Below, one piece after another: positions 1-8,500 of a DNA stretch of 8,937 nucleotides (its first letter is position 1; every line of letters begins with the position of its first letter). The position numbers and the translations under genes are program-made. The notes below the pieces were generated by a model that was not told the DNA's origin, did not search any database, and saw nothing but the letters and a program-made list of their open reading frames with translations. The stretch is from positions 1-8,937 of the forward strand of contig SIBB01000124.1 of assembly GCA_009695395.1 (NCBI GenBank), read 5' to 3'. The stretch comes from Pedosphaera sp. Its GTDB lineage: Bacteria > Verrucomicrobiota > Verrucomicrobiia > Limisphaerales > SXTU01.

Positions 1-2583
1 CGTGCTGTTCGGGCGGCGGCAGAAGGCGAGCTGCCACGCGCGCGATACCTTGGATTCATCCGTCGAATCGCCGGCCTCTTTCGTCACGCGCTCGGCGAAG
101 AACTTCGCCTGTGTAAGCGCGAACTCGCCGTTCATCAGCGCGAGTGACTGCGGCGCGACGGTGGAGGCGTTCCGTAGTTCGCAGTTCGGCTCCATGCGCG
201 GCGCGTCGAACGTCTCCATCAGCCCGAGCGGCTTGCTGCGGCGCATCTGCACGTAAAGGCTGCGCCGGAACTCCTCGCCGTTCAGCCCCACAAACTTCCC
301 GCTGGGCCGGCCCGCTGTGTCGTCGGTGTTCACGCCCACGACGACTTGCCCGGTCTCGTCGGTCATGATGGGCACCGGTGCGCCGCCGGCCTTCGGGTTC
401 AGCTTGCCGCTCACGGTGAGCTGCGCGTCGCGGAGTTGCTCGGCGTCGAGGCGACGGAGGGCGTAGCGCCAGAGGAGCTTGTTGTCCGGGTCTTTGGAAT
501 TTGAGTTGTGGAACTCGGCGTTTGAAATCTGAGACGCCTGCCGATACGCCGCGCTGGTCATGATGACCCTGTGCAGCTTCTTGAGGCTCCAACCTTGAGC
601 CACGAACTCGCTCGCCAGCCAGTCCAGCAACTCGGGATGCGTCGGGCGCTCGCCCAGCGTGCCGAAGTCCGACGGCGATGCCACGATGCCGCGCCCGAAG
701 TGGTGCAGCCAGACGCGGTTCACCAGCACGCGCGTCGTGAGCGGGTGCGTGCCATCCGTGAGCGCGCGGGCGTAGGCGAGGCGGCGGCCGCTCGTGGGCA
801 GCGCGGCGTCTTTCTCCGGCAAGTCCACGGGCCGCAGCGACGCGAGGATGGTCAGGTCTCCGGGCTTGAGCTGCTGCTTGGGCTGGTCGGGGTCGCCACG
901 ATGGAAGAGGAAGGTCGGAGCCAAGTCTATTTTCGCAGCCGTCGCCACGACTTCGTTGAACACGGGAAGGAACTGCTCCGCCGGCTTCCGCTCGCGGATC
1001 TTCGCCGCCTCGTCCGCCTGCTTCTTCAGCTCGTCCGCCTTCTTCTGCTCGTAGAGATACAGCGAGCCGGGGTTGAGTTGCATGACGGTCGGGTGCTCCT
1101 TGAGCAGTTTCACCTGGGCGGCCGTGCGCTTGGCGACGACGGCCTTGTAGGCCTCACGCAGCGGCGCGCGGAGTTCTTCGGGGCGCTTCAACAGCTCTTT
1201 CTCCAGCACCTCGGCGATGAACTCATCCTGCCGCTTGAGCCGCGAGGTCTCGACGCCCTTTGCGTCCTTCTCGACCTCGGCGGCCTTGGCGCGATCCTCG
1301 GCGGACATCAGCGAGACGAGCCGGGCGTTGGGCGTGCGCCAGGTGCGCAGGTCGAAGCCCGGCTCGAAGACGGCGCGCAGCCGGTAGTAATCCGCCTGCG
1401 GAATCGGGTCATGCTTGTGGTTGTGGCACTGCGCGCAGCCGACGGTGACGCCGAGCAGCGAACTGGAGACGACCTTGATGGTGTCGGCCACGACAGCGTT
1501 GCGCGCGACCTTCTGCTCGACGCCCGCGTTCGCCGTGCCGTCGGGGGCCATGCGGAGAAAGCCGGTGGCCGCGAGCTTGTCCACGTCGGCGGGGGAAATG
1601 TTTTTAAGCGGCTGCTTCACCAGTTCGTCGCCCGCGAGCTGCTCGACGATGAACTGGTTGAACGGCTTGTCCGCGTTGAGTGAGCGGATGACGTAGTCGC
1701 GATATTGCCAGGCCCACAGCCGAACGGTGTCCGCATCCGTGTAGCCGTCGGAGTCGGCGTAGCCCGCGATGTCCAGCCAGTGCCGGCCCCACCGCTCGCC
1801 GTAGTGCGGCGAGGCGAGCAGGCGGTCGAGGAGCTTCTCGTAGGCGTCGGGCGAAGCGTCTTTCTCGAACGCCTCCACTTCCTCCGGCGACGGCGGCAAG
1901 CCGAGCAGGTCGAAGCTCGCGCGGCGGATGAGCGTGGCGCGGTCCGCTGGCGGGCTGAAGGTGAGTTTGGCGGCGGCGAGTTTTTGGAGGACGAAGGCGT
2001 CGATGGGATTGCTGACCGCTGACCGCTGACCGCTGATCGCTGGAACCGCCGGCCTGCGCACCGCTTGAAACGCCCAATGCGCCCGCTCCTCCGGCGTGAA
2101 CTCGTCCGCCGCAGCGGGCTTCGCCGGTTCCGTGCGCGCGACCTTCGCGCCACCGGCAATCCACTGGCGGATGACTTCGACCTGCTCCTTGGAAAGTTTC
2201 TTCTCCGACTTGGGCATTTCGCCATCGCGGACCAACGTGAAGAGCGGACTCTTTTCCGGCTTGCCCGGGATGATGGCTGCGCCGTGCTCGCCGCCCTTCG
2301 CGAGCAAGTGGCGGAGTCGCGCGTCGAGGCCGCCCTTGAGCTTTTCTCCTTCGCCGTGGCAGGTGAAGCAATTGGCTTTGAGGATGGGTCGGATGTCCTT
2401 CTCGAACGTCAGCGGGCCGGACGCAACGGGCTTGGGCGCGGCAACGAGAGAAGTCGCCGCCAGGCACATCGCGGCAACGAGACTGCTCGCGACGAAACCG
2501 CGCGGTGAGATTGCGGTGCTAAACACGTTTAGAAGACTGCGTGCCCACTGGGTGAATTCAGCCCCGCGCGTCCGTAGTCGCAT
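1..2583 (-). CDS. PSCyt1-DUF1549-DUF1553 (PSD1) exported cytochrome protein, C-terminus cut by the window edge
   Basis: The frame is open without a stop for 861 codons from ATG 2583 to base 1, so only the C-terminus is missing. A hydrophobic segment at about residues 29-49, ending LVAA, reads as a signal peptide, implying export. Next comes a PSCyt1 domain with the haem motif CFTCH (residues 72-76), then PSCyt2/DUF1549 from NPIDAF (about 192), with DLLGLPPSPEE, an ERWGRHWLDIAGYADSDG block near 262-280 and a second CxxCH in CAQCHNHKHDPIPQADYY (383-400). DUF1553/PSD1 starts near 600, with the GRGIVASPSDFG block around 640 and TVAPQSLALMNGEF near the end. The family is common in Planctomycetes and Verrucomicrobia; its exact reaction is unsettled, with redox chemistry linked to polysaccharide use a common suggestion. 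The start is uncertain: GTG 2526 would give a tidier 30-residue signal peptide, and neither start has a clear ribosome site. Residues 182-191 (AISGQRSAVS) are encoded by a heptamer repeat. Confidence 0.93.
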   Translation of the reverse strand, partial: MRLRTRGAEFTQWARSLLNVFSTAISPRGFVASSLVAAMCLAATSLVAAPKPVASGPLTFEKDIRPILKANCFTCHGEGEKLKGGLDARLRHLLAKGGEHGAAIIPGKPEKSPLFTLVRDGEMPKSEKKLSKEQVEVIRQWIAGGAKVARTEPAKPAAADEFTPEERAHWAFQAVRRPAVPAISGQRSAVSNPIDAFVLQKLAAAKLTFSPPADRATLIRRASFDLLGLPPSPEEVEAFEKDASPDAYEKLLDRLLASPHYGERWGRHWLDIAGYADSDGYTDADTVRLWAWQYRDYVIRSLNADKPFNQFIVEQLAGDELVKQPLKNISPADVDKLAATGFLRMAPDGTANAGVEQKVARNAVVADTIKVVSSSLLGVTVGCAQCHNHKHDPIPQADYYRLRAVFEPGFDLRTWRTPNARLVSLMSAEDRAKAAEVEKDAKGVETSRLKRQDEFIAEVLEKELLKRPEELRAPLREAYKAVVAKRTAAQVKLLKEHPTVMQLNPGSLYLYEQKKADELKKQADEAAKIRERKPAEQFLPVFNEVVATAAKIDLAPTFLFHRGDPDQPKQQLKPGDLTILASLRPVDLPEKDAALPTSGRRLAYARALTDGTHPLTTRVLVNRVWLHHFGRGIVASPSDFGTLGERPTHPELLDWLASEFVAQGWSLKKLHRVIMTSAAYRQASQISNAEFHNSNSKDPDNKLLWRYALRRLDAEQLRDAQLTVSGKLNPKAGGAPVPIMTDETGQVVVGVNTDDTAGRPSGKFVGLNGEEFRRSLYVQMRRSKPLGLMETFDAPRMEPNCELRNASTVAPQSLALMNGEFALTQAKFFAERVTKEAGDSTDESKVSRAWQLAFCRRPNST
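2011..2038. repeat. Heptamer tandem repeat (GCTGACC x3, GCTGATC x1) inside the PSD1 gene
   Basis: Four adjacent 7-bp units, three GCTGACC and one GCTGATC, read without a break on the plus strand. On the coding (minus) strand they supply the linker ISGQRSAVS between the PSCyt1 region and DUF1549. Heptamer tandem arrays of this sort resemble the short tandemly repeated repetitive (STRR) sequences known from cyanobacteria. Three units make 21 bp, a multiple of three, so gain or loss of three units would keep the gene in frame. Confidence 0.85.
2519..2532. promoter_or_regulatory. 14-bp palindrome CTAAAC-N2-GTTTAG at the PSD1 gene start
   Basis: Two perfect 6-bp arms, CTAAAC and GTTTAG, flank a 2-bp centre. 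The site lies over the alternative GTG start (2526) of the PSD1 protein and about 50 bp inside the gene if ATG 2583 is used. It is AT-rich in GC-rich surroundings, so it could be an operator or a promoter-proximal site if the shorter start is right. One 14-bp palindrome can also occur by chance. Confidence 0.25.
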
Positions 2584-2601
2584 TGCGGATCGCGGGCTTG
2601 T

Positions 2602-2670
2602 TGCAACGGCACTCCGCAAGCGGCAGTCACAGACCACCGCGACAAATTGACGCCTGCGACGGCAGTCCGC
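2602..2670. repeat. Imperfect 16-bp direct repeat between reductase and PSD1 genes
   Basis: TGCAACGGCACTCCGC at 2602-2617 recurs as TGCGACGGCAGTCCGC at 2655-2670, 14 of 16 bases identical. Both copies lie in the 96 bp gap between the reductase stop (2680) and the proposed PSD1 start (2583). No function is evident; it may be a remnant duplication or a paired protein-binding site. Confidence 0.4.
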
Positions 2671-2679
2671 ACTCCTCGC

Positions 2680-3819
2680 TCACGCGGCGTGGGCGTAGGT
2701 CAGATCGCGCTTGGGGTCCACGCCCCAGCGCTGGGCCACGGCTTCCAAGCCAGGGTTCATCGGCCACTGGTCAGGCTGGGCTTCGCCGGTGAACTCCGGA
2801 TGGCCGCCCTTGAGGTTCATGCAGCCCTTGTTGTCGCCGATGCGGCGGATGGCCTCGCAATCGTCCGGCGTGAGCGTGATGTCGGGCAGCGCCGCCAGCT
2901 CGTCAATCTTCGCCTCGATGAGCTTGGTGTTTGGGCCAACTTCCTGGATGAAGGTGGGGATGACACTCTTAACCGCCGTCTGCTGGAGGGTCCAGAGGCA
3001 GGCGAGTTGGAGCATGGTCACGCCATATTTCTCGGCGAGCGGGCGCATCTGCTCAATCTTCGTGTTGCCAGCTTCAACCCAGCCAGCCGGGCGGAACGTG
3101 CGGTGGTCGCCGTGGCCGAACTGGTGCCCGGGCTTCACGTCGTCGTGGAAGAGACCGCCGTAATCCACCACGCGCGCGATGAGCTTCACGCCGTTCTTCT
3201 CAGCCACCGGCAGGACGTAGCCGCCGGGCCACGGCTCCATCGGGCCGAGGATAATCATCGCCTCGTCCACCAACCCGCTGAAGCGCTCGAAGCACTGGAT
3301 GAGGTCGAGCGAGAAGCCGTTCGCCGGCCCCGGCGCAATGCCGAGGCGGTTGGTGAGCTTCGCCGACTTGAGCGCGGCCATGCCCTTCCACGCGGCGTCG
3401 CTGGAGTAGCCGACTGAGTCGGGGTTGTGCAGGTAGAGCGCGTCGAAGTGGTCGGTGCCGAGGCGGGCGAGGGATTTCTCAGCGGCCATGCGGAGGTAGC
3501 TGGCGAATTGGTCAGGCTTGCGCAGGCGCTCGTCGGTGAAACGCAGGTAGCCCTTCGCGCCGTCGCGTTTGCCGGGGTAAATGTCGTGGCCGAGGAGGCC
3601 GACGAGGCAGTAGCTGTCGCGCGGGATGCCCTGCAACGCCCGGCCCAGCATCGTGTCCGCCTCGCCGAGGCTGTAAACGTCCGCCGCCATGAACGTGCGG
3701 AAACCCTTCGCATAGGCGTGGCGGATGCAGGCGAGGTAGCGCTCCTCGCTGAGGGCCTCGCCGAAGTGCATGTAACGTCCGCCGCTCCAAGTGCCGTAGG
3801 CCGTGCGTGTCAGTTCCAT
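2680..3819 (-). CDS. Aldo/keto reductase-fold protein with an incomplete catalytic tetrad
   Basis: This 379-residue protein, with no signal peptide and so presumably cytoplasmic, reads as an aldo/keto reductase TIM barrel. The segment FMAADVYSLGEADTMLGRAL (43-62) aligns with the FDTADVYGxGxSExxLGxAL signature, and LGTDHFDALYLHNPD (120-134) with the strand carrying the active-site histidine (His131). LGIAPGPANGF and VKSVIPTFIQE fit later barrel strands, the second matching the region that precedes NADP contacts. Tyr49 and His131 of the Asp-Tyr-Lys-His tetrad are present, but the Asp position is Met44 and the usual Lys (as in IATKFG) is replaced within LVGLLGHD (72-79). NADP-dependent carbonyl reduction is therefore doubtful; an altered lyase, isomerase or epimerase-like role is possible. 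At 379 residues it is longer than a typical member (about 300-330). It lies 96 bp upstream of the PSD1 gene on the same strand, so co-transcription is plausible. ATG 3819 is the first in-frame start; the ribosome site is weak. Confidence 0.9.
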   Translation of the reverse strand: MELTRTAYGTWSGGRYMHFGEALSEERYLACIRHAYAKGFRTFMAADVYSLGEADTMLGRALQGIPRDSYCLVGLLGHDIYPGKRDGAKGYLRFTDERLRKPDQFASYLRMAAEKSLARLGTDHFDALYLHNPDSVGYSSDAAWKGMAALKSAKLTNRLGIAPGPANGFSLDLIQCFERFSGLVDEAMIILGPMEPWPGGYVLPVAEKNGVKLIARVVDYGGLFHDDVKPGHQFGHGDHRTFRPAGWVEAGNTKIEQMRPLAEKYGVTMLQLACLWTLQQTAVKSVIPTFIQEVGPNTKLIEAKIDELAALPDITLTPDDCEAIRRIGDNKGCMNLKGGHPEFTGEAQPDQWPMNPGLEAVAQRWGVDPKRDLTYAHAA

Positions 3820-3971
3820 AGTCTCAAGGTGTTTTGTTCTGCGTTCATCGCGACGGCTCGCCGCCGGGTGAAGTTCGCACGACGAAACTGTCTGCCGAGG
3901 ATGGACGCGAATGCAAGGCGCAAGGCCGGGCGGGGATTGGCGTGAAGTGGGCGCGGATTGCAGGAAAGCGG

Positions 3972-4044
3972 TAGGGCGCGTCTGTCCTCAGCGCGCCGCT
4001 GTGTTCTCACCGCTGAACGGCCCGCTGAGGACAGGCGCGCCCTA
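3972..4044. repeat. Large imperfect hairpin (26-bp arms) downstream of the helicase gene
   Basis: Arms at 3972-3997 (beginning TAGGGCGCGTCTGTCCTCAG) and 4019-4044 (ending GCTGAGGACAGGCGCGCCCTA in part) are inverted copies with two mismatches, one of them a G-T wobble in RNA, around a 21-base loop. The element starts about 10 bp beyond the stop of the minus-strand helicase gene and could terminate or stabilise its transcript, but there is no T-run as in a classic intrinsic terminator. Long near-perfect arms bounded by TA look more like a REP-type or MITE-like interspersed repeat that also works as a transcript end. The rest of the 235 bp gap (3820-4054) shows no gene. Confidence 0.75.
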
Positions 4045-4054
4045 GCCGACGACT

Positions 4055-5422
4055 TCAGCGGCCCCAACTACGGCCGGCCGGTCGGGCGGGCGGGCGGGGG
4101 CCGCCCGAGACGTTCCCGCCTTCCCGGTTCCCACTCACCTGCGGTCTGCTGTTTGATGAACGGCGCTGACCTCCGTAACCACCCTGCCGACCGCCGCCGC
4201 CACCGCCCTGTCCCCCGCCGCCACCGCGCGATTGCTGCCGGTGTTGGCCGCGTTGCTGGCCGACGTCGCCCGCCGTGCGAGGCTCGGGCCGGTCCGTGTA
4301 ATCAAATCCCTCCGCCTTCTTGCGCACCAAGCCGCGTCCGATGAAGCGCTCCAGCGAACGCAGCTCTCCGTGGTCCTCTGGCGTCACGAAGCTGATGGCA
4401 TCGCCCACCGCGTGCGCCCGCCCCGTGCGCCCGATGCGGTGGACGTAGTCCTCCGAGTGCATTGGGAAGTCGAAGTTCACCACGTGCGAGATGCCGTCCA
4501 CGTCAATGCCGCGCGCCGCGATGTCCGTCGCCACCAGCACGCGCACCACGCCGGACTTGAAGTCGCGCAACGCCCGCAGGCGCTGGTTCTGCGAGCGGTT
4601 CGAGTGCAGCGTCGCACAGGTGACGCCGTGAGTTTCGAGCTGGCGGGCGAGGCGGTCAGCGGAATGCTTCATGCGCACGAAGATGAGCACCATGTTCATG
4701 GTCGGCTCCTTGAGCAGATGCCCCAGCAGCGCGACCTTCCGCGAGCGCGGCACTTCATACGCCCACTGCGTGACGGTCTCGGCGGGGTTCGAGCGACGGC
4801 CGATCTGCACCAACTTGGGCGAGTGCTGGAACTCGTGCGTCAGCCCTTCGATCTCGCGCGACAGCGTGGCGGAGAAGAGCAACGTCTGCCGCTGCTTCGG
4901 CAGCGAACGGACAATCGTGCGGATGGACGGAAGGAAGCCCATGTCCAGCATCCGATCGGCCTCATCGAGCACGAGGAATTGCAGCCGGGAGAAATCCGCG
5001 TAACGCCGATCCATCAGGTCCATCAGCCGCCCCGGAGTGGCGACAATGATGTCGAGTCCTGACTGGAGCGCCTTAATTTGCGAATTCTCGCCCACGCCGC
5101 CGAAGACCGTCGCCATCTTCAGCGACAGGTGTTTGCCATAGGCGCGGACGTTCTCCTCGATTTGCACCACCAGCTCGCGCGTCGGCGCGAGGACGAGCAC
5201 GCGCGTGCCGCGCCCCTGACCGGCGGCCGCCGCGAGCTTGGTCAGGATCGGCAGCGTGAAAGCGGCTGTCTTGCCCGTGCCCGTCTGGGCGATGCCGATC
5301 ATGTCATGCCCCGCGAGAATGTGTGGAATGGCCTGCGTCTGGATGGGCGTCGGCTCGGTGTAGCCGGCGTCCGCGATGGCGCGGAGGATGTTGGGGTCGA
5401 GATTTAGTGCGTTAAACGACAT
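4055..5422 (-). CDS. rhlE: DEAD-box ATP-dependent RNA helicase, RhlE type
   Basis: This 455-residue cytoplasmic protein unwinds short RNA duplexes using ATP; relatives act in ribosome assembly, RNA turnover and cold response. All family motifs are visible: Q motif (YTEPTPIQTQAIP, 21-33), Walker A AQTGTGKT (45-52), PTREL (80-84), GG (108-109), TPGR (129-132), DEAD (153-156), SAT (184-186), LIFVRMKHSADRLA (246-259), TDIAARGID (299-307) and HRIGRTGR (328-335). After the second RecA domain the segment ERFIGRGLVRKKAEGFDY resembles RhlE. The tail from about 385 is low in complexity: Gln/Arg-rich, then glycine runs at 400-420 with RGG-like units, ending in a Pro/Arg-rich segment. Such tails bind RNA non-specifically. 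ATG 5422 lies just before the conserved FNALNLDP start of the Q-motif region, so this start is secure although no clear Shine-Dalgarno is seen. It is divergent from the WD40 cytochrome gene. The assignment within RhlE versus other DEAD-box subgroups is less certain than the family. Confidence 0.96.
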   Translation of the reverse strand: MSFNALNLDPNILRAIADAGYTEPTPIQTQAIPHILAGHDMIGIAQTGTGKTAAFTLPILTKLAAAAGQGRGTRVLVLAPTRELVVQIEENVRAYGKHLSLKMATVFGGVGENSQIKALQSGLDIIVATPGRLMDLMDRRYADFSRLQFLVLDEADRMLDMGFLPSIRTIVRSLPKQRQTLLFSATLSREIEGLTHEFQHSPKLVQIGRRSNPAETVTQWAYEVPRSRKVALLGHLLKEPTMNMVLIFVRMKHSADRLARQLETHGVTCATLHSNRSQNQRLRALRDFKSGVVRVLVATDIAARGIDVDGISHVVNFDFPMHSEDYVHRIGRTGRAHAVGDAISFVTPEDHGELRSLERFIGRGLVRKKAEGFDYTDRPEPRTAGDVGQQRGQHRQQSRGGGGGQGGGGGGRQGGYGGQRRSSNSRPQVSGNREGGNVSGGPRPPARPAGRSWGR

Positions 5423-5571
5423 AGAGCTGGGCAGTATGCGTCAAAACCGCGCGCTGTGGCGAACTAATTTTACGCGGCGCAGCAGAGGATGGCCACCGAG
5501 CCAAGACCAACCCGAATCTTCCTGAACACTCCCTGCTCACCTCCCGTCTGCCTTCCGCAACCAAACACTTT
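5423..5571. promoter_or_regulatory. Divergent intergenic region between helicase and WD40 cytochrome genes
   Basis: These 149 bp must hold the start signals for both divergent genes unless transcription enters from elsewhere. The only AT-rich patch is at 5462-5472; on the minus strand it reads TAAAAT (5472-5467), a fair -10 box 45 bp before the helicase ATG, with a poor -35 match (TGGCCA) 17 bp upstream. No convincing sigma-70 promoter is seen for the plus-strand gene, and neither start has a strong ribosome site. Confidence 0.35.
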
Positions 5572-8500
5572 ATGCACTCATTTCAATCGCCTCGCGCCCG
5601 GTCACTCCTCACCGCCGCCCTGCTCACCGCCCCCTTCCTCGTCTCCGCCGTCGAGCCTGTGAAGGAAGATACCAAGAAGGGCCCCCTGCCCGTCGCCAAG
5701 TCCAAGCGCTCCTCCAAGGTGGACTTCGAGAAGGAACTCCTCCCCATCCTCCGCCGCAATTGTCTCTCCTGCCACAACTCGCAGAAGGGCGAGGACGGCG
5801 TGAACCTCGAGACGCCCCAGACCATCGCCAAGGGTGGCGACACCGGCAAAATCGTCCAGCCCAAGAAGGCCGAGAGCAGCTCCCTCTTCCGCCTCGCCGC
5901 CCACATGGGCAAGCCCAGCATGCCGCCCTCCGGCAACAAGGCTGGCGCGAAGAACCTCAACCCCGACGAACTCGCGCTGCTCAAGCTGTGGATTGACCAA
6001 GGTGCCACGGGCGAGGTGAAGGGCGGCGGCCCCATCGTCTGGCAGCCCTTGCCCGAGGGCCTCAATCCCATCTACGCCGTCGCGCTCACGGACGACGGCC
6101 AGTTCGCCGCCGCCGGCCGCGCGAACCAGATTCATCTCTTCCACGTCCCCACCGCCTCCACCATCGGTCGCCTCACCGACCCCGCCCTGCTCGCGGACAA
6201 GACCTACGCGCGTCCCGGCGTCGCCCACCGCGACATGACCTACGCGCTCGCCTTCAGCCCCGACGGCAACACCCTCGCCTCTGGCAGCTACCGCGAGGTG
6301 AAACTCTGGCAACGCCCCGTCAACGTGCAGAAGCAAACCCTCCCCGGCGCAGCGGAATTCCTGGCCACCAGCCCCGACGGCAAATGGCTCGCTGCCGCCA
6401 GCGGCAACGACATTAAGCTCTGGAGCCTCCCTGCCCTCACGCCCGGCAAGACGCTCTCCGGCCACACCAGCCCGGTGAAATCCCTCTCCTTCGCCACCAA
6501 CTCCGCCCGCCTCGTCTCCGGCGCGGACAAGACCGCCCGTGTCTGGAGCTTCGCTGACGGCTCGCTCTTCGCCGAAGTCACCGCGACCAATGACATCGTC
6601 TCCGTCGCGATGCTCCCCGACGGCAAACGCATCGCCACCGCTCACGGCGACAAAAACATCCTCACTTGGAAACTTCCCGAAGCCGCCGGCGGCAAAGCCG
6701 AACCCGGCCCCGTCATCGCTGGCACCGCCCCCATCACCCTACTCGCCGCGCTCCCGCCCGCGCAGCTCCTCGCCGCCGGCCCCGATGGCATCGTCCGCGT
6801 GCTCGACGCCGACAAAGGCAGCGCTGTCCGCACCCTCGCCCACGGCAGCCCCGTCGCCGCCCTGGCCGTCAGTCCTGATGGCAAAACCCTGGCCAGCCTC
6901 GGCACCACGAACACTTACGCGAAGCTCTGGAACGCCGCCGATGGCAAGGCGCTCGGCGAGCTTCGCGGCGACCGCTACGTGTCCGACCGCGCCGCCACCC
7001 AAGGCCGCGACCTGACCTTCGCCAACAACGAAGTGACTTACCAGAAGGCCGCGCAGAAGAAGGCCGAGGACGACCAGAAGAAAGCCGACGAAGCCTCGAA
7101 GAAGGCCGAGGAAGAGCGCGTGAAACTGGAGAAGACGCAACCCGAGAACGTCAAGAAGCTCGCCGAGGCCACCACGGCGAAAGTCGCCGCCGAGAAGGCC
7201 AAGACGGAAGCCGAGGCCCCGCAGAAGAAAGCCGCCGACGCCAAAGACGCCACCGACAAAGCCGTCACCGACGCCGCCGCCCTCGCGAAGACCGCCGCCG
7301 ATGCCCTCGCCAAAGCCGACGCCGCCGGCAAGCCCGCCGCTGAGAAGACTTCCACCGAAGCCGCCGCGAAAGCCAAGACCGCCGCCGACGCGAAGGTCGC
7401 CGCTGACAAGACGCTCACCGACTTGAACGCGAAGCTCAAGGAAGCCACCGACAAGTTCACCGCGGAGAACAAGAAGTTCACCGACGCCACCGCCGAGGTC
7501 CGCAAATACACCGACGCCGAGGACGCCGCCAAGCGCGCCGCCACCGACGCCAAGCGGTCCATTGACGACGTGGCCAAGACCAAGACCGCCATCGCCGACG
7601 CCGAGACCGCCCAGAAGAAAGTCGAGACCACCGTGGCCGACGTGAAGAAGGCGCAGACCGCCGATGAGAAGATGATTCGCGCCGTGGCCTTCTCAGCGGA
7701 CGGCAAGACCCTCGTCACGGCGGGCGAAGACGGCATCGTTCGCACCTGGAGCGCGGCGGACGGCAGCGGCGTGGAGAATTACAAAGGCCACACCGGCGCG
7801 GTGAAGGCCGTGGCGTTCGCGGCAGGCGCAGCGATTTCCGCCGGCAGCGACGGCAAGGTCATCGCGTGGGACACGCAGCCGGAATGGAAGCTTGTGCGCA
7901 CTATCGGGTCCGCCACCGCCGCCTCGCCCCTCTCGGGCCGCGTGAACACCCTCGCCTTCAGCCCCGACGGCAAGACCCTCGTCACCGGCAGCGGCGAGCC
8001 GTCCCGCAGCGGCGAGCTGAAGCAGTGGGACGCCGCGACCGGCGCGCTCGTGCAGGAGTTCAAGAACGCCCACAGCGACACCGTGCAGAGCGTGGACTTC
8101 TCCGGCGACGGCAAGCTCCTCGTCAGCGGCGCGGCCGACCGCTTCGTGAAGGTCTGGACCGTGGCGGACACCAAGCTCATGAAATCCTTCGAGGGCCACA
8201 CCCACCAAGTCCTCGGCGTCGCACTCAAGCGCGACGGCCGCATCGTGGCCAGCGCGGGCGCGGACAACGCGGTGAAAGTCTGGAGCCTCGTCACCGGCGA
8301 GGTCGTCCGCACCGTCGCGGGCTTCAGCAAGGAAGCCACCTCCATCGCCCACGTCGGCGTGGGCGACCAGTTCCTCGCCACCGGCGGCGACGGCAAGGTC
8401 CGCCTCATCAATGAAGCCGGCGGTGACGCCCGCACCTTCGCTGGCGCGACCGACTACATGTATGCCGGCGCGGCCACGCCCGACGGCAAGGTCGTCATCG

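Noticed and set aside
571..1683. Plus-strand open frame of 370 codons opposite the PSD1 gene
   Set aside because: It is antisense to well-recognised DUF1549/DUF1553 motifs, and its translation is Arg/Leu/Val-rich with no family pattern, as expected for an open frame opposite a GC-rich gene.
1604..2467. Minus-strand open frame of 287 codons overlapping the PSD1 gene in another frame
   Set aside because: The conserved CxxCH and DUF1549 motifs are in the neighbouring frame, which stays open from 2583 to base 1; this frame is Arg/Pro-rich and unrecognisable.
2647..3417. Plus-strand open frame of 256 codons opposite the reductase gene
   Set aside because: The minus-strand frame carries aldo/keto reductase signatures; this one has none and is a composition shadow.
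4232..5062. Plus-strand open frame of 276 codons opposite the helicase gene
   Set aside because: All DEAD-box motifs lie on the minus strand; the His/Arg/Val-rich plus-strand translation matches nothing recognised.
5602..6645. Minus-strand open frame of 347 codons opposite the N-terminal half of the WD40 cytochrome
   Set aside because: Gly/Ala/Glu/Val-rich antisense shadow of WD40 repeats; the plus strand holds the signal peptide, haem motif and blades.
7036..7668. Periodic coding repeats considered as a CRISPR or tandem-repeat array
   Set aside because: The similarity is amino-acid level low complexity of a coiled coil in an intact frame; there are no identical direct repeats with unique spacers.
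7038..7745. Minus-strand open frame of 235 codons rich in Ala, Ser, Phe and Val, resembling a membrane protein
   Set aside because: Its hydrophobic look is simply the reverse complement of the Lys/Ala/Asp-rich coiled coil codons (AAG to CTT, GCC to GGC); there is no independent gene evidence.
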